The position numbers were made by a program, and so were the translations under genes. The notes under the pieces were generated by a model that was given only the letters and a program-made list of their open reading frames with translations, searched no databases and was not told where the DNA came from. Shown in pieces: positions 51,681 through 63,533 of a DNA stretch of 64,000 bases; the first letter of the stretch is position 1; every line of letters starts with the position of its first letter. The DNA comes from Gordionus sp. m RMFG-2023 (Eukaryota; Nematomorpha; Gordioida; Chordodea; Parachordodidae), in assembly GCF_954871325.1 (NCBI RefSeq), contig NC_088779.1, forward strand, positions 26,646,869-26,710,868. The letters run 5' to 3'.

Positions 51681-52415
51681 TAAATAATTATTTTTTAGAT
51701 ATTATAATATTTTTTTTGATCTTCTTTTATTCAATAATAATTGTCATTCTTTCCTTTTTTAAATTTATGGATAAAGAATGATAAAATTTTATAGCATAAT
51801 AGTGATGAATAAAATAAAATAAATATTTCAAAAAGAAAAAAAATGGACATTTTGGAATAAAAATATTAAAATAAAAGTGAAGAAATGAAAGAATTATAAG
51901 ACATTGATTAGAAACTTGAGAGATAGTAATTTTATTTGTAGCCCTCGTTGAGTTTATTATCATTTATGTCTTGACATGGAAAATGGTGATGAAAAATTAA
52001 TTTAATGTAAGATTTTTCTTAAAAAAATCGTACTATTTAACTATTTATGCAAAAAAAAGAAAGGTTGAATTATTATCTTGAATAATTTTAATTATATATT
52101 AGTTTTATATTCATATGTTTTGATCGATTTTGTATTATATGATATATGATTTTCTTGCATGAAATTTGCTATATAATATGTTAATTATGGGAAAAATTTA
52201 TGTAATCGCTTCTTGAAGAAGGGTTATCATTGACAGAATTTTATATTACCATTACCTATAAAAAAATCTCAAGTTGCCTAATTTATTTCTGTACACTTAC
52301 TCTCTTACCTTACTATATTTTCCTCCCTTATAAGAGTCTAATTTCAAAAATTATAATATCATCCCTCTATCACTTTTTCCCTTATAATTTTTACCCCCCT
52401 AGTCATACCTTAAGC
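51681..52415. other. 3' flank of GPCR; AT-rich
   Basis: To about 51800 it matches the 3' flank of the pseudogene copy (ATGGATAAAGAATGATA). Nothing else recognised. Confidence 0.55.
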
Positions 52416-52419
52416 CTCA

Positions 52420-53500
52420 ACATGGCGGGAGAGTGGCAATGTTTTCTGGCGACTAATAAATAAAGGGTTCCCTGTGAACTGGGTTTGGAATATAATCACC
52501 GCCTTCTCGAAGGAGTGTAAAATGTCACCCAAGGGTGTTGATTCCAGGAAGGGCACCTGATTGTAAAAAGTCCAGCTCCAAAATCCCTAATGATTACAAC
52601 CATGGGCGGGGTGCAGCCCAAAGTACCCAAGATCCGCCTACAACCTTGATGGAATCACGATTCGTGAAAACGAAACATGTGACGGTCATACGACTTGTAT
52701 TGAAGAAACCAGTCTATTCGTGATAGGGTAAGAGTTGTGACGCAGAATGCACGAAGCTTGACGGGATAAGCAGGAAAAGTGGTTTATGAACTGCATAGAA
52801 GACATATAGATGTGTATCGCGTACGAGAGATTAGATGGAAAGGCAATGGCGCAAGAGTGATAGGAGGAAAATGAAAAGTATGAATTTTTCTGGCAAAGAT
52901 GTAATTGGAGTATTTGTTGCAGAGAAATGGGTGGGAAAAAGTAATAGAAGTATGAAGACTAGATAGCCAGATAACGATTATCAAGATGATCTTTGGTAGA
53001 AGGCTAAGCAATATTAACTCGGCAAATTCTCCTCTGATTCGCAGAAATGGTGATGCTATGAAAATGCTTGTTTGTAATACAATGTTTTAGAAAGAATTAT
53101 AGAAATTGGCAAATCCGTAACTGATATTGGCAATAAAATTAGCACACGAAGCTTAATAGGAAAAAACGTAGATGAGGATGAGATGGATGTGTGGGGTATT
53201 CTGAGAGAGTGAAACTAGTAAGGAATTGTGAGCAAGGATGGGAATATAAGTGATAAGAGTGGTAATAAGAAGAAATAAACTTTGGGCGTGTGGAATGTAA
53301 GACAAAAGATTACTGGGTAAAGAGATTCACCTTGATGGAATTAGGAGAATCAATACTCGAGGAAAGCCTAAGATGACGTGATAAAGGTGGGCTAGCATGA
53401 GAAAAATAAATCTACAAATATTCGTCAAAAATGGAGAAGGAAAATTAGAGGGGAAACTGGCTTACCTGGGTAAACCCGAAAATCACCATTAAAAAGAGAG
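52420..53500 (+). mobile_element. LINE of RTE-like type, internally deleted
   Basis: Plus-strand scraps of an AP-endonuclease LINE: HIDVYRVREIRWKGNGARVI (about 52795-52855), KYEFFWQRCNWSICCREMG-like frames near 52880-52930, then at the far end RGKPKMT and QKWRRKIRGETGLPG (about 53360-53470), which recall the C-terminal WRxxIRGDWLT end of such elements. The reverse transcriptase core is missing, so the copy is internally deleted and full of stops. It starts with a less AT-rich leader from about 52420 (CATGGCGGGAGAGTGG). Confidence 0.65.
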
Positions 53501-56500
53501 GAAAAAGAATTTTACTTTTATCAATATTTCAAATTTTCTCACTTTACTATTTAACAATTTTTAACATTATTTTCAATTTACTTGATCAAATTTCATTTTA
53601 TCCATATGGCAGTATATCAGATAATCGAAAGAAAAAAAACAAGTATATCATAAAGGAAAAAGATAAAAGAGCAAAGGAGAAAGAATTGAGCTTAATAAAG
53701 AGAAATAGCAAGCTAATAAAATTAAATACCATTTTCAATTATCTGGTACTCTATATTAGTGGTCTTGCAATGGGCGGACATCATTTTATTAGATTTATTA
53801 ATGTTTTATAAATTAGATAAAATATAGAAAAGGTATATAAATTCCCTAATACAATAAAAGGATATAAATAAGTAATGGATTTAAATTAATTTTACCAAAT
53901 CAAAAATGATAAAATATTTATTACAAGTTATAAGGATATCAATAAATTATAATTCGTTGCATTTTAATTATACTTTTTTTTTACTTTAATCCTTTTTAAA
54001 TAATTTATTAAATAGATATTTTTTAAAATAATCTAATTTAATAAGAGAATATTCTGACGTCTAAAGAGAGTTTTTTTTTTTTAAAAAAAGGGTGAATAAA
54101 AATTAAATTATAATATTTATGATTTGTAATTTAATTTTTTTTAAAATACATTTTTTTAAAAAAATGTGTAAATCATACTATGACTAGTAAATCGTAAATC
54201 AAATTGCAAGAAAATAATAATAAAGAACTCACACGATTTTGATTTTGCATGGCAAGCGAAGGGTTAAACCGCCCGATTTGGGTCAATTTTTAATAACTAG
54301 GGAAAATAATAATATGTAAGCCAGGAGATTTTACTGATAGAGTGCAGACAGGATTGGACCTCTATTTTAAAAATCTCGAGGCTTACAATAATATTATTGT
54401 GGTTGAAATTTTAACAACACTACGAAGAAGATATAAAATAAATATATGAAAAATACAAAGCAAACATGAATGAGATATGATAAGAGGAAGCTATGCACGG
54501 TGGTGTCAAGCGCTAACCTATTTTTTCAAAAAGTGATATACAAAATATTGATAAAATGTTTTCGCTTAAATTTTCATAATAATTAATGATTCAATATTTT
54601 ATTTTAAAAATATGTCTCAGAAGATAAAAAGAAATTATTTTTTTCACTCTTACGACCATTTAGAAATTTTTGCCGGCCGCGGAGAAAATCTCACCCATTG
54701 CAGGTTTACTACTCTATATTTTAATTAAAGTGTAAAGTTGATATTTTTTTTAAGAATTACCTTCTTTTTTTTTAAATAAAAGAGAAAAATATATAAATCA
54801 TGAGGTTGATCAAAATATAATAATTAGAAAAGAATTATAATATTTTCGCGTCAATGCTATCTTTTCAACTATCATATTTTAAGCGTTTTTTTTTATCTTT
54901 TTCAAATTTAATCTTACCGAATATGTATTTTGAAATATTTAAAATACCTAAACACTTCGAGAGAATAAAATAAATTTTATTATAATGACAATGTTTTTTT
55001 ATGAAAAATACATTTTAAACTAAAAACAAACACGGTCTGAAGAGGTGAGTCACAAGTAAAAATAACACATTGACTGGAAACACACATTAAAAGCATACAT
55101 ACTTAGGGAAGATAATTTCTTTGCTTTGAAAGAAAGGAGGGAGATTTAAAGTCAGAAAAGCCAAGTCAAAAATTTCTATACGCGGGAATAATTTTTTAAA
55201 TTGGGGCAAAATATTTTTTCGGGTGAGGGAACATAGCTTATTAGACTCCCCTTTTTCTCTCCATAATCATTATTCATTACTTAGTTGTACTTAACAAAAT
55301 GAGTAATGTTGTTTTATATATTTTTTCAGACTATTCTAATTTTTTTATAGCAAATTTCACCATTATTATATTTATGTGCCATAAGAGTATAAAACATATG
55401 ATAAAAATTATTTATAAGAGGGCATGTTTTGTTCAAATTTGAAATATTTACATCCAATAACGACATTTATCTTATTACCGCATCTACCATATAACCACGG
55501 GCTCCCCTACATAGCTTTGGCAACTAGATACTTGTATTTATTATGTATCATCGACAATGTTTCGCACGATTATATACATTATAATGCATTTTCAATATTG
55601 TTTCCGATGTAATACTAATACATCGCGGAAATGCATTCTAATCGTTCCCTTTTTCAAAGTAAGGCATTTGCAATAATATTTTTTTGCTATATTTTATATA
55701 TGTAAAAATGCATTTTCGATTATGTTTATTTTCTGTAATAATTCGCGTTATAGTTTTAGCAGAATTACATTCGCTTTAGTGCACTACGTATTATTGTTAA
55801 TGCGATATGACATTCGTAAAAATGTTTTCGCAGAAATATATTTACGTGGTATTAACCTTTGAGGTTAAGTATTTACTTCCGCAATAATACCTTTCGAGGG
55901 AAAAGATTTACTGTAATGGTGCGATACGGTTACCCATATATAAATTTATACAAATAATTTGTGTGATTATAAATAACAATTACGTAAAATTTAAAAAAAT
56001 ATGAGCGTGTTTTTTTATTAAATTTGCATTTAGAGTATGGCATATGTTGTTTGAATATCATTAAATTTTGCTTGAGCAAAATCAATACAAAAACATCCTA
56101 GATACATGTTAGCTATTCTATGTTTAATTTTCTTGTTCTTTCCTCCTTTAAATTTATTATATTACAACATATAGAAAACCAAAATATAATTTTGACCAAT
56201 TCTCGAGATTTATGTAATCGTTGAGGTAGTAAAATTATATATTTTGAGATTCATAAATATTGATTTTCATCGAAAAACAAATCGTTCCAATATTAACTTG
56301 ACTTAATAATAAATTACTATAAAAAACCTGGAATTAATTTTGACTCACAATGAACGATTTGTGATTTTTATTTTGCTATATCCAAATTACAAATATATCT
56401 TCTAACTAACTCTGATGTAAAAATATATCAAATCTTGATGTCGAAAAATATTTAGCTAAATTTTATTAATTGGAAATAAGTGTATCTGAAGCAATTATAT

Positions 56501-57202
56501 CATTAATCTGAAGACTAATTAATTTCAGAATTTAAAGGGTTCGAAATGAATAATATATTATACTTAAGGATGTGTTTATAAATTTTTTAATTGTATATTT
56601 TGGCAGTGATAACAATTAGTACGAGCATATTTAAAATATAATAAAAACCAAATCAAAAGTACGACATCTGTAAATTGATCGAATAGCCTAGTTTTACTTA
56701 TCAAGACTTAATCGCCAATACAGAATAAATTATTAAAAAATTGGGGCAATCGTAAAGAAAATTAAATTTTATGGATGATATTTTGATTAACCTTTATTAA
56801 AAAATGTTTAATTTTTTATTTTATTATGATTTACATACCTGTTTATATAGCTATGATATTTTTATCCATATTATATACACACTTAATATTTTAAATTTTT
56901 TAATATTTTATTATTTGTGTTCGAAATTATCCTATTTATAAATAAGATTATTTATAATAAATTTTATATGTGATTAGTTCTAATAAATTTTATATGATGA
57001 TTAGTTCTTATAAATTTTATATTATGGTTAGTTCTAATAAATTTAAAATGCTACAGAAAACTATTTCAATATAAAACAAATTAACCCCCTAAAATATCTA
57101 TACGCCTATATGATCTTGTAAAAATTTTCTTTCACAGTAACACAAAATGCAAATAATTAAGATATCCTAGAGGATTTAAATTACATTTAATTAAATTTCA
57201 AT
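53501..57202. other. Long gene-free AT-rich region upstream of SNW1
   Basis: No gene recognised in 3.7 kb. A repeat scrap with TCTCGAGGCTTACAATAATA lies near 54370. A three-unit tandem repeat of 26-28 bp sits just before SNW1 (56953-57044). The SNW1 promoter must lie in the last part, but I see no clear core element. Confidence 0.5.
56953..57044. repeat. Tandem repeat, 3.3 units of about 27 bp
   Basis: Units read AATAAATTTTATATGATGAT then TAGTTCT, with small changes. It lies 160 bp upstream of the SNW1 start codon. Confidence 0.75.
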
Positions 57203-60200
57203 ATGTCGCTCGCGAGGTATAAAACTCAAAAATAATATCAATTTTAATTTTATCTTATAGTTTATTGCCAACACCCGTTCAATCGTTTAGAACGACAGAA
57301 AATATTATAGACATACCAGAAAAAGTAAATAATTTATTATATATCATAATATATTTAAATATTAGTCCTTAGTTCAAATTCAATATGGACCTCCACCTTA
57401 TTTACACAGAAACAATTATATTCCTCGGCATTCAGAGGTTAATCTAAAATATAAAAATATTTCTAAAGTTTAATTAGGATTATGGAGATGGTGGAGCTTT
57501 TCCTGAAATACAAATGGCACAATTCCCTCTTGAAATGGGAAAAACAAAAGTTGATATTTCAAGATCAAAGGTTCTTCCCTTGCAAGTTGATGCTGCAGGA
57601 AAAATACAGTATGATGCTATTGTTAAACATGGACATCATAAAGACAAAGTTATTTATGTTTCTCTCGGGATTTATTTAGGTATTTTTTTAGATTGTTAAA
57701 TCAAAGTATGAAGATTTATTGCCAAAACCAATTGAAGAAGAGGAAAATTTTCAATTGCCCAAGGAAGACATGATTGCAGAGGTTATAAATTTAATTACAC
57801 ATAATAGTTGTTGCAAGATATTTTTTAATATATATAAGATACAACTTTTCTCAATATATATTTAAGATATATTTTTTATTATAACATTGAAAATCTATAC
57901 TCAAATTATGAAATGAACTACCATATGCTCTCATGGGTCAAAAAAATATAATGTTTAATATCATTTTTTTAACAATTTTAAAAATTTGCTATGTAGTGAT
58001 GGATTCTTTTCCATCAGTGTTACTATTAACAATTATCTGAAAATTTATAATAACACTAGTGATCTATAAGGCTCAGCTCGATCTCTTCCTTAGGTCTGAA
58101 TTGACTTTGGTCTGGGGTGAGCCTATTTTAAAATAATTTTGGCTTGGGCTATGAAAAACATTTAGGCACAATGCAGATCTCTAATTAACACCATACTCAT
58201 ATTTTATTGTATAATGTGCAAAATCAGGGACATTATTGTTTTTCGGTTAAAAAAATTCCCATTTCAAAAGAGCTCACCAATTTTTTTTTAAATCTTACAA
58301 AATCTATTAAAGTTCAGACCAATTAAAACTTAAAAATAATAAACAAATTTTTTTGCTTTGGGGTTTTTTTAAAACTATATTTGGGGTTTTTATCGAATTA
58401 ATTATTGAGTTTTGTTTTTAGTTTATGCAGCTTTTTTATATTTTATTTTGCTTTTCAAATAATTATTGTGCATTTTTAAAATCTACATTACTAGATTAAT
58501 GATACTTACTACCGAGTCAACGTATAGCAATTTTCTAAATACTAACCAAAATTTATTAAAATGTAATAAGACCCTTATTTAATATATTATAACAGAATCA
58601 CATGGTCAAGTCCAGCCTCCTATGTATCACCCCCCCCCCCTTTCCATTCCCCAAGGATGGAACCTCCATGTTAGATTAAGAAAAAAAACATTATTGCCAG
58701 GATTCAAACCCTTGATTATCGGATTGGTAAGTGACACTCCTGCCAACTAGGCCACAAAGGCTTTCCAAAAATCACGTTTTTTCAAATATATATTATAAAT
58801 AAATTTGGTAGTGCCTATCCAAATGAAAAATAAACCAAATACAAATTTGATAGGTAATACCTTAAGGTAGTAAGCATCATTAACCACTTAACTATTAGTT
58901 CCCACTTCCCAGCCTCACCACCATTAAATGACATTTTATGGAGTTTAAGTTTATATGAATATGATACATTTTATAAGTATTTTAATGTTGTTTGGCATAT
59001 TGTTAATTATAATTAACTACATAAAAATGTCTCTTATTTTCTCCTATAACATCTTTTACTTAAATTAAATATATTTAATATTAAATTTGTTATTTTAGAC
59101 CAAAAATATTTTGAATATTTTAGCATTTATTAAAAGAGGAAAAGGCTCTCATCCAACTCTAAAGGATTGTAACTCAGGATATTTGAGTTAGGATTTTAAG
59201 ATTTAGATTTGTATAGAGTATACAATCTAATTAACCTTTAGGCTACATTTCAGTCATTTTAAAAATGGTCAGCCAAATCACTGATAGAATTATCCAGTTC
59301 ATAAAAAATAATCCGATCTCGATATCTAAAAATTTTAAAAGTCAGAATCAGATAAAGATTAATTGCAAAGACCACTTTTAAAATTGGTCGCACTCTGCTT
59401 GAACTGTAAATTTAATCTTCATTATTTTCAATTTATATTAAATTATTACTCTTTATTAGACCACAGAAAAGACAAGACAGGCATTGGAAAAATTAGTTTC
59501 AGGAAAAATAGCGGCCGCCATGCCAGTCAGAGCAGCTGATCAAAGAGCCCCTGCCAAATATATTAGGTTTGTTGTGAATAATAATTTTTAAACTGTTTTA
59601 ATTTAAATATTTGATTGCACATCAAAATTGAATTCACAATTTATTTCTTTTTCAAATAAAAATTGTTTTCACTTTTGTCATTTTGCTGAGTAAATTAATA
59701 TTTGTAAATTTTTCATTATTTATTTTTTCAATCAAGTGTTATCTTAAAATAAATTAAATTTAAAAAATTGAACAAAATCATTATAATGAATATGAAATGC
59801 TTTTTGAAATAAACTATTCAAAGATTTTTGAGCTCATAAAGTTTTTTTTTGAGAAGGCTTCAAACAAATTTTTTTTAAAAATAGTAATTAAATTAATATA
59901 TTTTTATAAAGTTAATTAAAAAACACAACCCTAATCCCTAAGAAACTAAGTATATTTTATATATTAATTTTGAAAAACCTTATTTTATTTTTAGAACCTT
60001 GGTCTGGCCCAAGTTATAAATTTAATAGAGACCCACTCTTAGGCTGACTTATGGGCCTCTAGGTTCAGGTTGGACTAGGCCAAAAGACTTTTGGACGAAG
60101 TTAAAAAATTATGCCTTTATGGCCCAGGTCTAAAAAACAAAAAAATTATATTATTATGGACTAAGCCAGAAAATTTTTAAAATTATTTTATAGGTCGGGT

Positions 60201-61678
60201 ATAAATGATACCAAACCGAACCAATTTTTTTCAACAAGTTCCATTGAGTGCTGGCCTATACCAATATATCTAACTTCAAATACAATATTTAAAAAATAAA
60301 AAGGTACACCGCATCTCAACAAAATACCAGCTTTAATTCTGGAGCCAAACAAAGAATAGTGAGGATGATGGATATGCCCAAAGACCCACTATCACCTCCC
60401 AGATTCAACGTTAACAAAAAAATTCCCAGAGGAGCTGGTTCACCTCCTGCCCCGGTTCTTCATTCCCCTACTCGAAAGGTTTTTTATAAATATATTATCG
60501 AAACACAACTTAAACTAAATTATAGTATATTGTGTTGAATTAGATACAAGTAATTAGGTGTGTTTCATTAAAGATGGGTACTGGGCCTAGTTGAAGATTT
60601 GCAAACTTTAAATTAATTTATGAGCATGGATCTAAATTATTTTATGAGCATGGATCAAATGCAATCCATGGTTTGGACGACTACTCAAACCCCGGCATTT
60701 ATTTAGACCAGGGTGAGTTATGACTTATTTTAGAAAAAAAGAAAGTTAAAAAATTATAACCCAAATCGCTGAATAGTGTCTCCAATTTTAGTTGATGATT
60801 ATAATTTTATTAATTGATAAGCTTCTACTAAAATTGAATAGTAAATAATATTCTAATTTATATTATTATATATTGTAAAAAAGTATAAAAATAACCTTTA
60901 AAGGCAGGTGTTTTTTAAAGGAGAGAGGGTTTAACTTTAAAACAGTCCTAAAAAAGACACTCTGAAGGTAGTATCGGGATATTTGGTAAAATTATTTGAT
61001 TGTTGGTAAGTTATATATATATAAAAGGTCCATTACTGATAAAAAATTTATTTAGACCAAATCTAACATTAATAAAAAAAATAATAAAGGTCACAGTCAA
61101 AGAACAACAAGACTGGAAAATTCCTCCTTGTATTTCCAACTGGAAAAATGCTAAGGTAATACAGACACTATTTTAAATAATATTTTTTATTTGATTTATT
61201 TTCGATACTTTAGTTTTTTTTTATAATCTGTTATAACCTAATCAGGGCTATACCATACCTCTAGACAAAAGACTGGCCGCAGATGGTAGAGGTCTACAAG
61301 AGGTCACAATCAACGAAAATTTCGCGAAATTAGCCGAAGCTTTGTATATAGCTGATAGGAAGGTTTTTTTTAATATCTAAAATAATATATTTTTAATTCT
61401 TTTATATTGTTTCTTACTATGAGTAAATTAATTTTAGACATAGCCTAAAAATTAATTTATTGTCCATCTTTTGAAAAAAAATTAGGCGCGTGAGGCTGTC
61501 GAGATGCGAGCTCAAATGGAACGCAAACTAGCTCAAAAAGAGAAGGAGAAAAAGGAAGAACATCTGAGACTCTTAGCTCAAAGAGCGAGGGAGGCCCGTG
61601 CCGGTATCAAGCAAACTATCACCGAGCATCTGGGAGCAAACAAAACGGCCGGGGGAGCTAACAGGGAAGGAGATACAG
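57203..61678 (+). CDS. SNW1: SNW1/SKIP (Prp45 family) spliceosome component and transcription co-regulator, N-terminal 356 residues; continues beyond window
   Basis: Nuclear protein of the active spliceosome, also a co-regulator. Ten exons: 57203-57216, 57261-57324, 57366-57437, 57478-57648, 57692-57781, 59460-59566, 60304-60478, 61090-61155, 61246-61362 and 61486-61678. All have GT/AG borders and consistent phase and together give 356 residues aligned to the animal proteins (human about 536). Markers: MSLAS|LLPTPVQ start, DYGDGGAFPEI, AAAMPVRAADQRAPAKYIR, FNSGAKQRIVRMM, NKKIPRG and SPPAPVLHSP, the name motif CISNWKNAK|G, ADGRGLQ, NENFAKLAEALYIADRK, then the charged helix (MERKLAQKEKEKKEEHL). 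Exon 10 ends in phase 1. The C-terminal third is not found by 64000. Introns range from 40 nt to 1.7 kb; larger ones hold repeats. Conserved and apparently functional. Confidence 0.94.
57782..59459 (+). other. SNW1 intron 5, with SINE and GC-rich repeat
   Basis: A 1.7-kb intron. It holds a GC-rich repeat scrap at 58068-58180 ending GCAGATCTCTAA and the tRNA-derived SINE at 58600-58765. No coding content. Confidence 0.65.
58600..58765 (-). mobile_element. tRNA-derived SINE
   Basis: On the minus strand the sequence starts GCCTTTGTGGCCTAGTTGG, with a good A box (TGGCCTAGTTGG), and 40 nt on has a B box (GGTTTGAATCC at 58700-58710). The non-tRNA body follows (AACATGGAGGTTCCATCCTT and a G run of about 10). 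It sits inside an intron. The head is close enough to a tRNA to suggest recent origin, but I could not fold a full cloverleaf. Confidence 0.65.
59990..60260. repeat. GC-rich repeat copy in SNW1 intron 6
   Basis: GGTCTGGCCCAAG, GACTTATGGGCCTCTAGG, GGCCCAGGTC and GGTCGGGTAT spaced by A/T tracts. A decayed member of the GC-rich family. Borders unclear. Confidence 0.45.
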
Positions 61679-62640
61679 GTTTGGTTTTTTTTGTCGTTTT
61701 AATATATTATATTTTTTATTCTTTCATTGGCCAGGATAATGAAATTAGAGTCATGGCTCAATAGCTTTTCACTTAATTAGATTCTGTATCAAATATGGAA
61801 CTATCTGAGTTTAGTACATTTCCTTCAGTTTTTACTTTTTCACTATCCTTTGCTAGATTTAGAAGTTATACCCTCATTAATTCATTCAAATTAGAATCTT
61901 CTTCTTATCAACATTCTGTGATCTATCCTTATAAAAAGCTATTTTCTTAGTGAATTTAAAAGATGTTTCAAACTTTAGACTTATACCAGTTGGTGGCAAT
62001 ATTTAATTATTCACAAAATATTAATCACAATCTTAGTTATTTTTTTATGTTACGGCTTAGATGTTCCTTATATTTGATTCAAACTCCCATCTTTCATTTT
62101 TTTATGTGTAGATCATGTCGAAAATGTTTTCTTTTTTCGAAGCTAATTGCCATAATAGGAAAAGTTTATCTTGCGCTAACGATCTTTCATTTTATTTCAC
62201 ATCTCATGGTGTATATTACATGATTAGCCTTGTATCATAAATGTATTTTATCAAGTCATTTTGTTATTTTTGCAACGTGCTTTTACATTCTAAAATGTTC
62301 GAGAATATAGCTATGGGATTTTAGCTTAATTGAGGTTAGGTGAAAAGGATTTGAGGACCTGCTTTGATGGGTTAATGGCAGAGTTGTGAACCTTGTAAAT
62401 ATATTAGGCTTTGGTGGGCTCCGTTCAGGGGAATATTTTTGAACATAGGTTTGGTTCTGGGTTTAGGAATATTTGAATTGTATATAAAAAAAATTTGTAT
62501 ATTTAAAACATAATTAAAAAACTAGACATAAATTTGGTAGAAAAAAATTTATAGGTAAAATATATTTAAAGCATAGTCATGTACAGGGTTGCCATGTTTC
62601 CCCCCATCAGTGAAAGACTTCCTCAATTTTTTAGTTTACA
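61679..62640 (+). other. SNW1 intron 10, first part
   Basis: AT-rich. No further SNW1 exon (for example the ERDEIR/RDISEVIALG part) is recognisable. The open stretch at 61963-62223 shows no family features. Confidence 0.55.
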
Positions 62641-62644
62641 TGCA

Positions 62645-63533
62645 GACAGAGCAAAATTTTTTAAATACTATCTTTATTATTAAAATAACATCTTGATTTA
62701 TTAAAATATATTAATTTAATAAAAAAAATCTACGAACTTTTTAAATATAAAAGAATGTAAACAAGATAAAATTTTACAATGTAAAAAAAATATTTATTAT
62801 ATGCGATTGTATAAATAAGATTTTATTAAATATTATTAAAAGAGTTATAATGTTAATAATTTTGTTTAATCATTAGCTCGGCCTTAAAGTTCCCTTTCTC
62901 CAGGCAGTCCTCATCAGGCTAAAAATGCGTTCTGGTGAGGCATTAGAATGAAACAGGTTTTATTGTATTATGAAAAAAATCCATCCATTTCTCTTCTTCT
63001 TTTAGACAATATTTTAAAATGTTTGTAATCAAAATTGGTTTGAAAACATATTATGACTTTGGAACAGAGAATATCTATTGATTTAAATTAATATATTAAA
63101 AATACCGATGGGCATTGATGTCTTGTTTGATGAGATTGTAATTCTCTCTATTTTTTATGATTCGCCAAAATACTTAAACGTAGATGGTCTAAAATCAGAG
63201 AAGAATTGGGTGGAATTTTTTCGTAATAACGATAAAACCCCCTGCTTGGAAAAGAATGCGAGTATGCTTTCTCCTTACCTCATTCTAATGCCTCATCGGA
63301 GCTCATTTTTAGCCTGATGAGGACTACCTGGAGAAAGGAGAGAAATCGGATTGCTCTGACAACATTAGAGGCCGAGCTAATGGCTAAACAAAATTATAAT
63401 ATTTTATGCCAGGAATTTTATAAATATCTTTCAACAAAAATATAATTAACTTATAACTATTTAATTTTCCATATTTAATAAATCAAGATGTTATTTTAAT
63501 AATGTAGTATTTAAAAAAATTTTGTCTCAGACA
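62645..63533. mobile_element. Foldback DNA element with inverted arms of 250-310 bp
   Basis: The left arm (62645-62955) and right arm (63282-63533) are inverted copies: AAAATAACATCTTGATTTAT, then ATTAGCTCGGCC, TTTCTCCAGGCAGTCCTCAT and CAGGCTAAAAATG all recur inverted on the right. The loop of about 325 bp is AT-rich. It is non-coding and probably a MITE or foldback element. It lies in the SNW1 intron. Confidence 0.75.

Noticed and set aside
55424-55612. Plus-strand ORF of 62 codons upstream of SNW1
   Set aside because: No motif, no splice context and low-complexity surroundings.
61963-62223. 86-codon plus-strand ORF in SNW1 intron 10
   Set aside because: Composition follows the local AT richness. 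No signal peptide, motif or homology is apparent.
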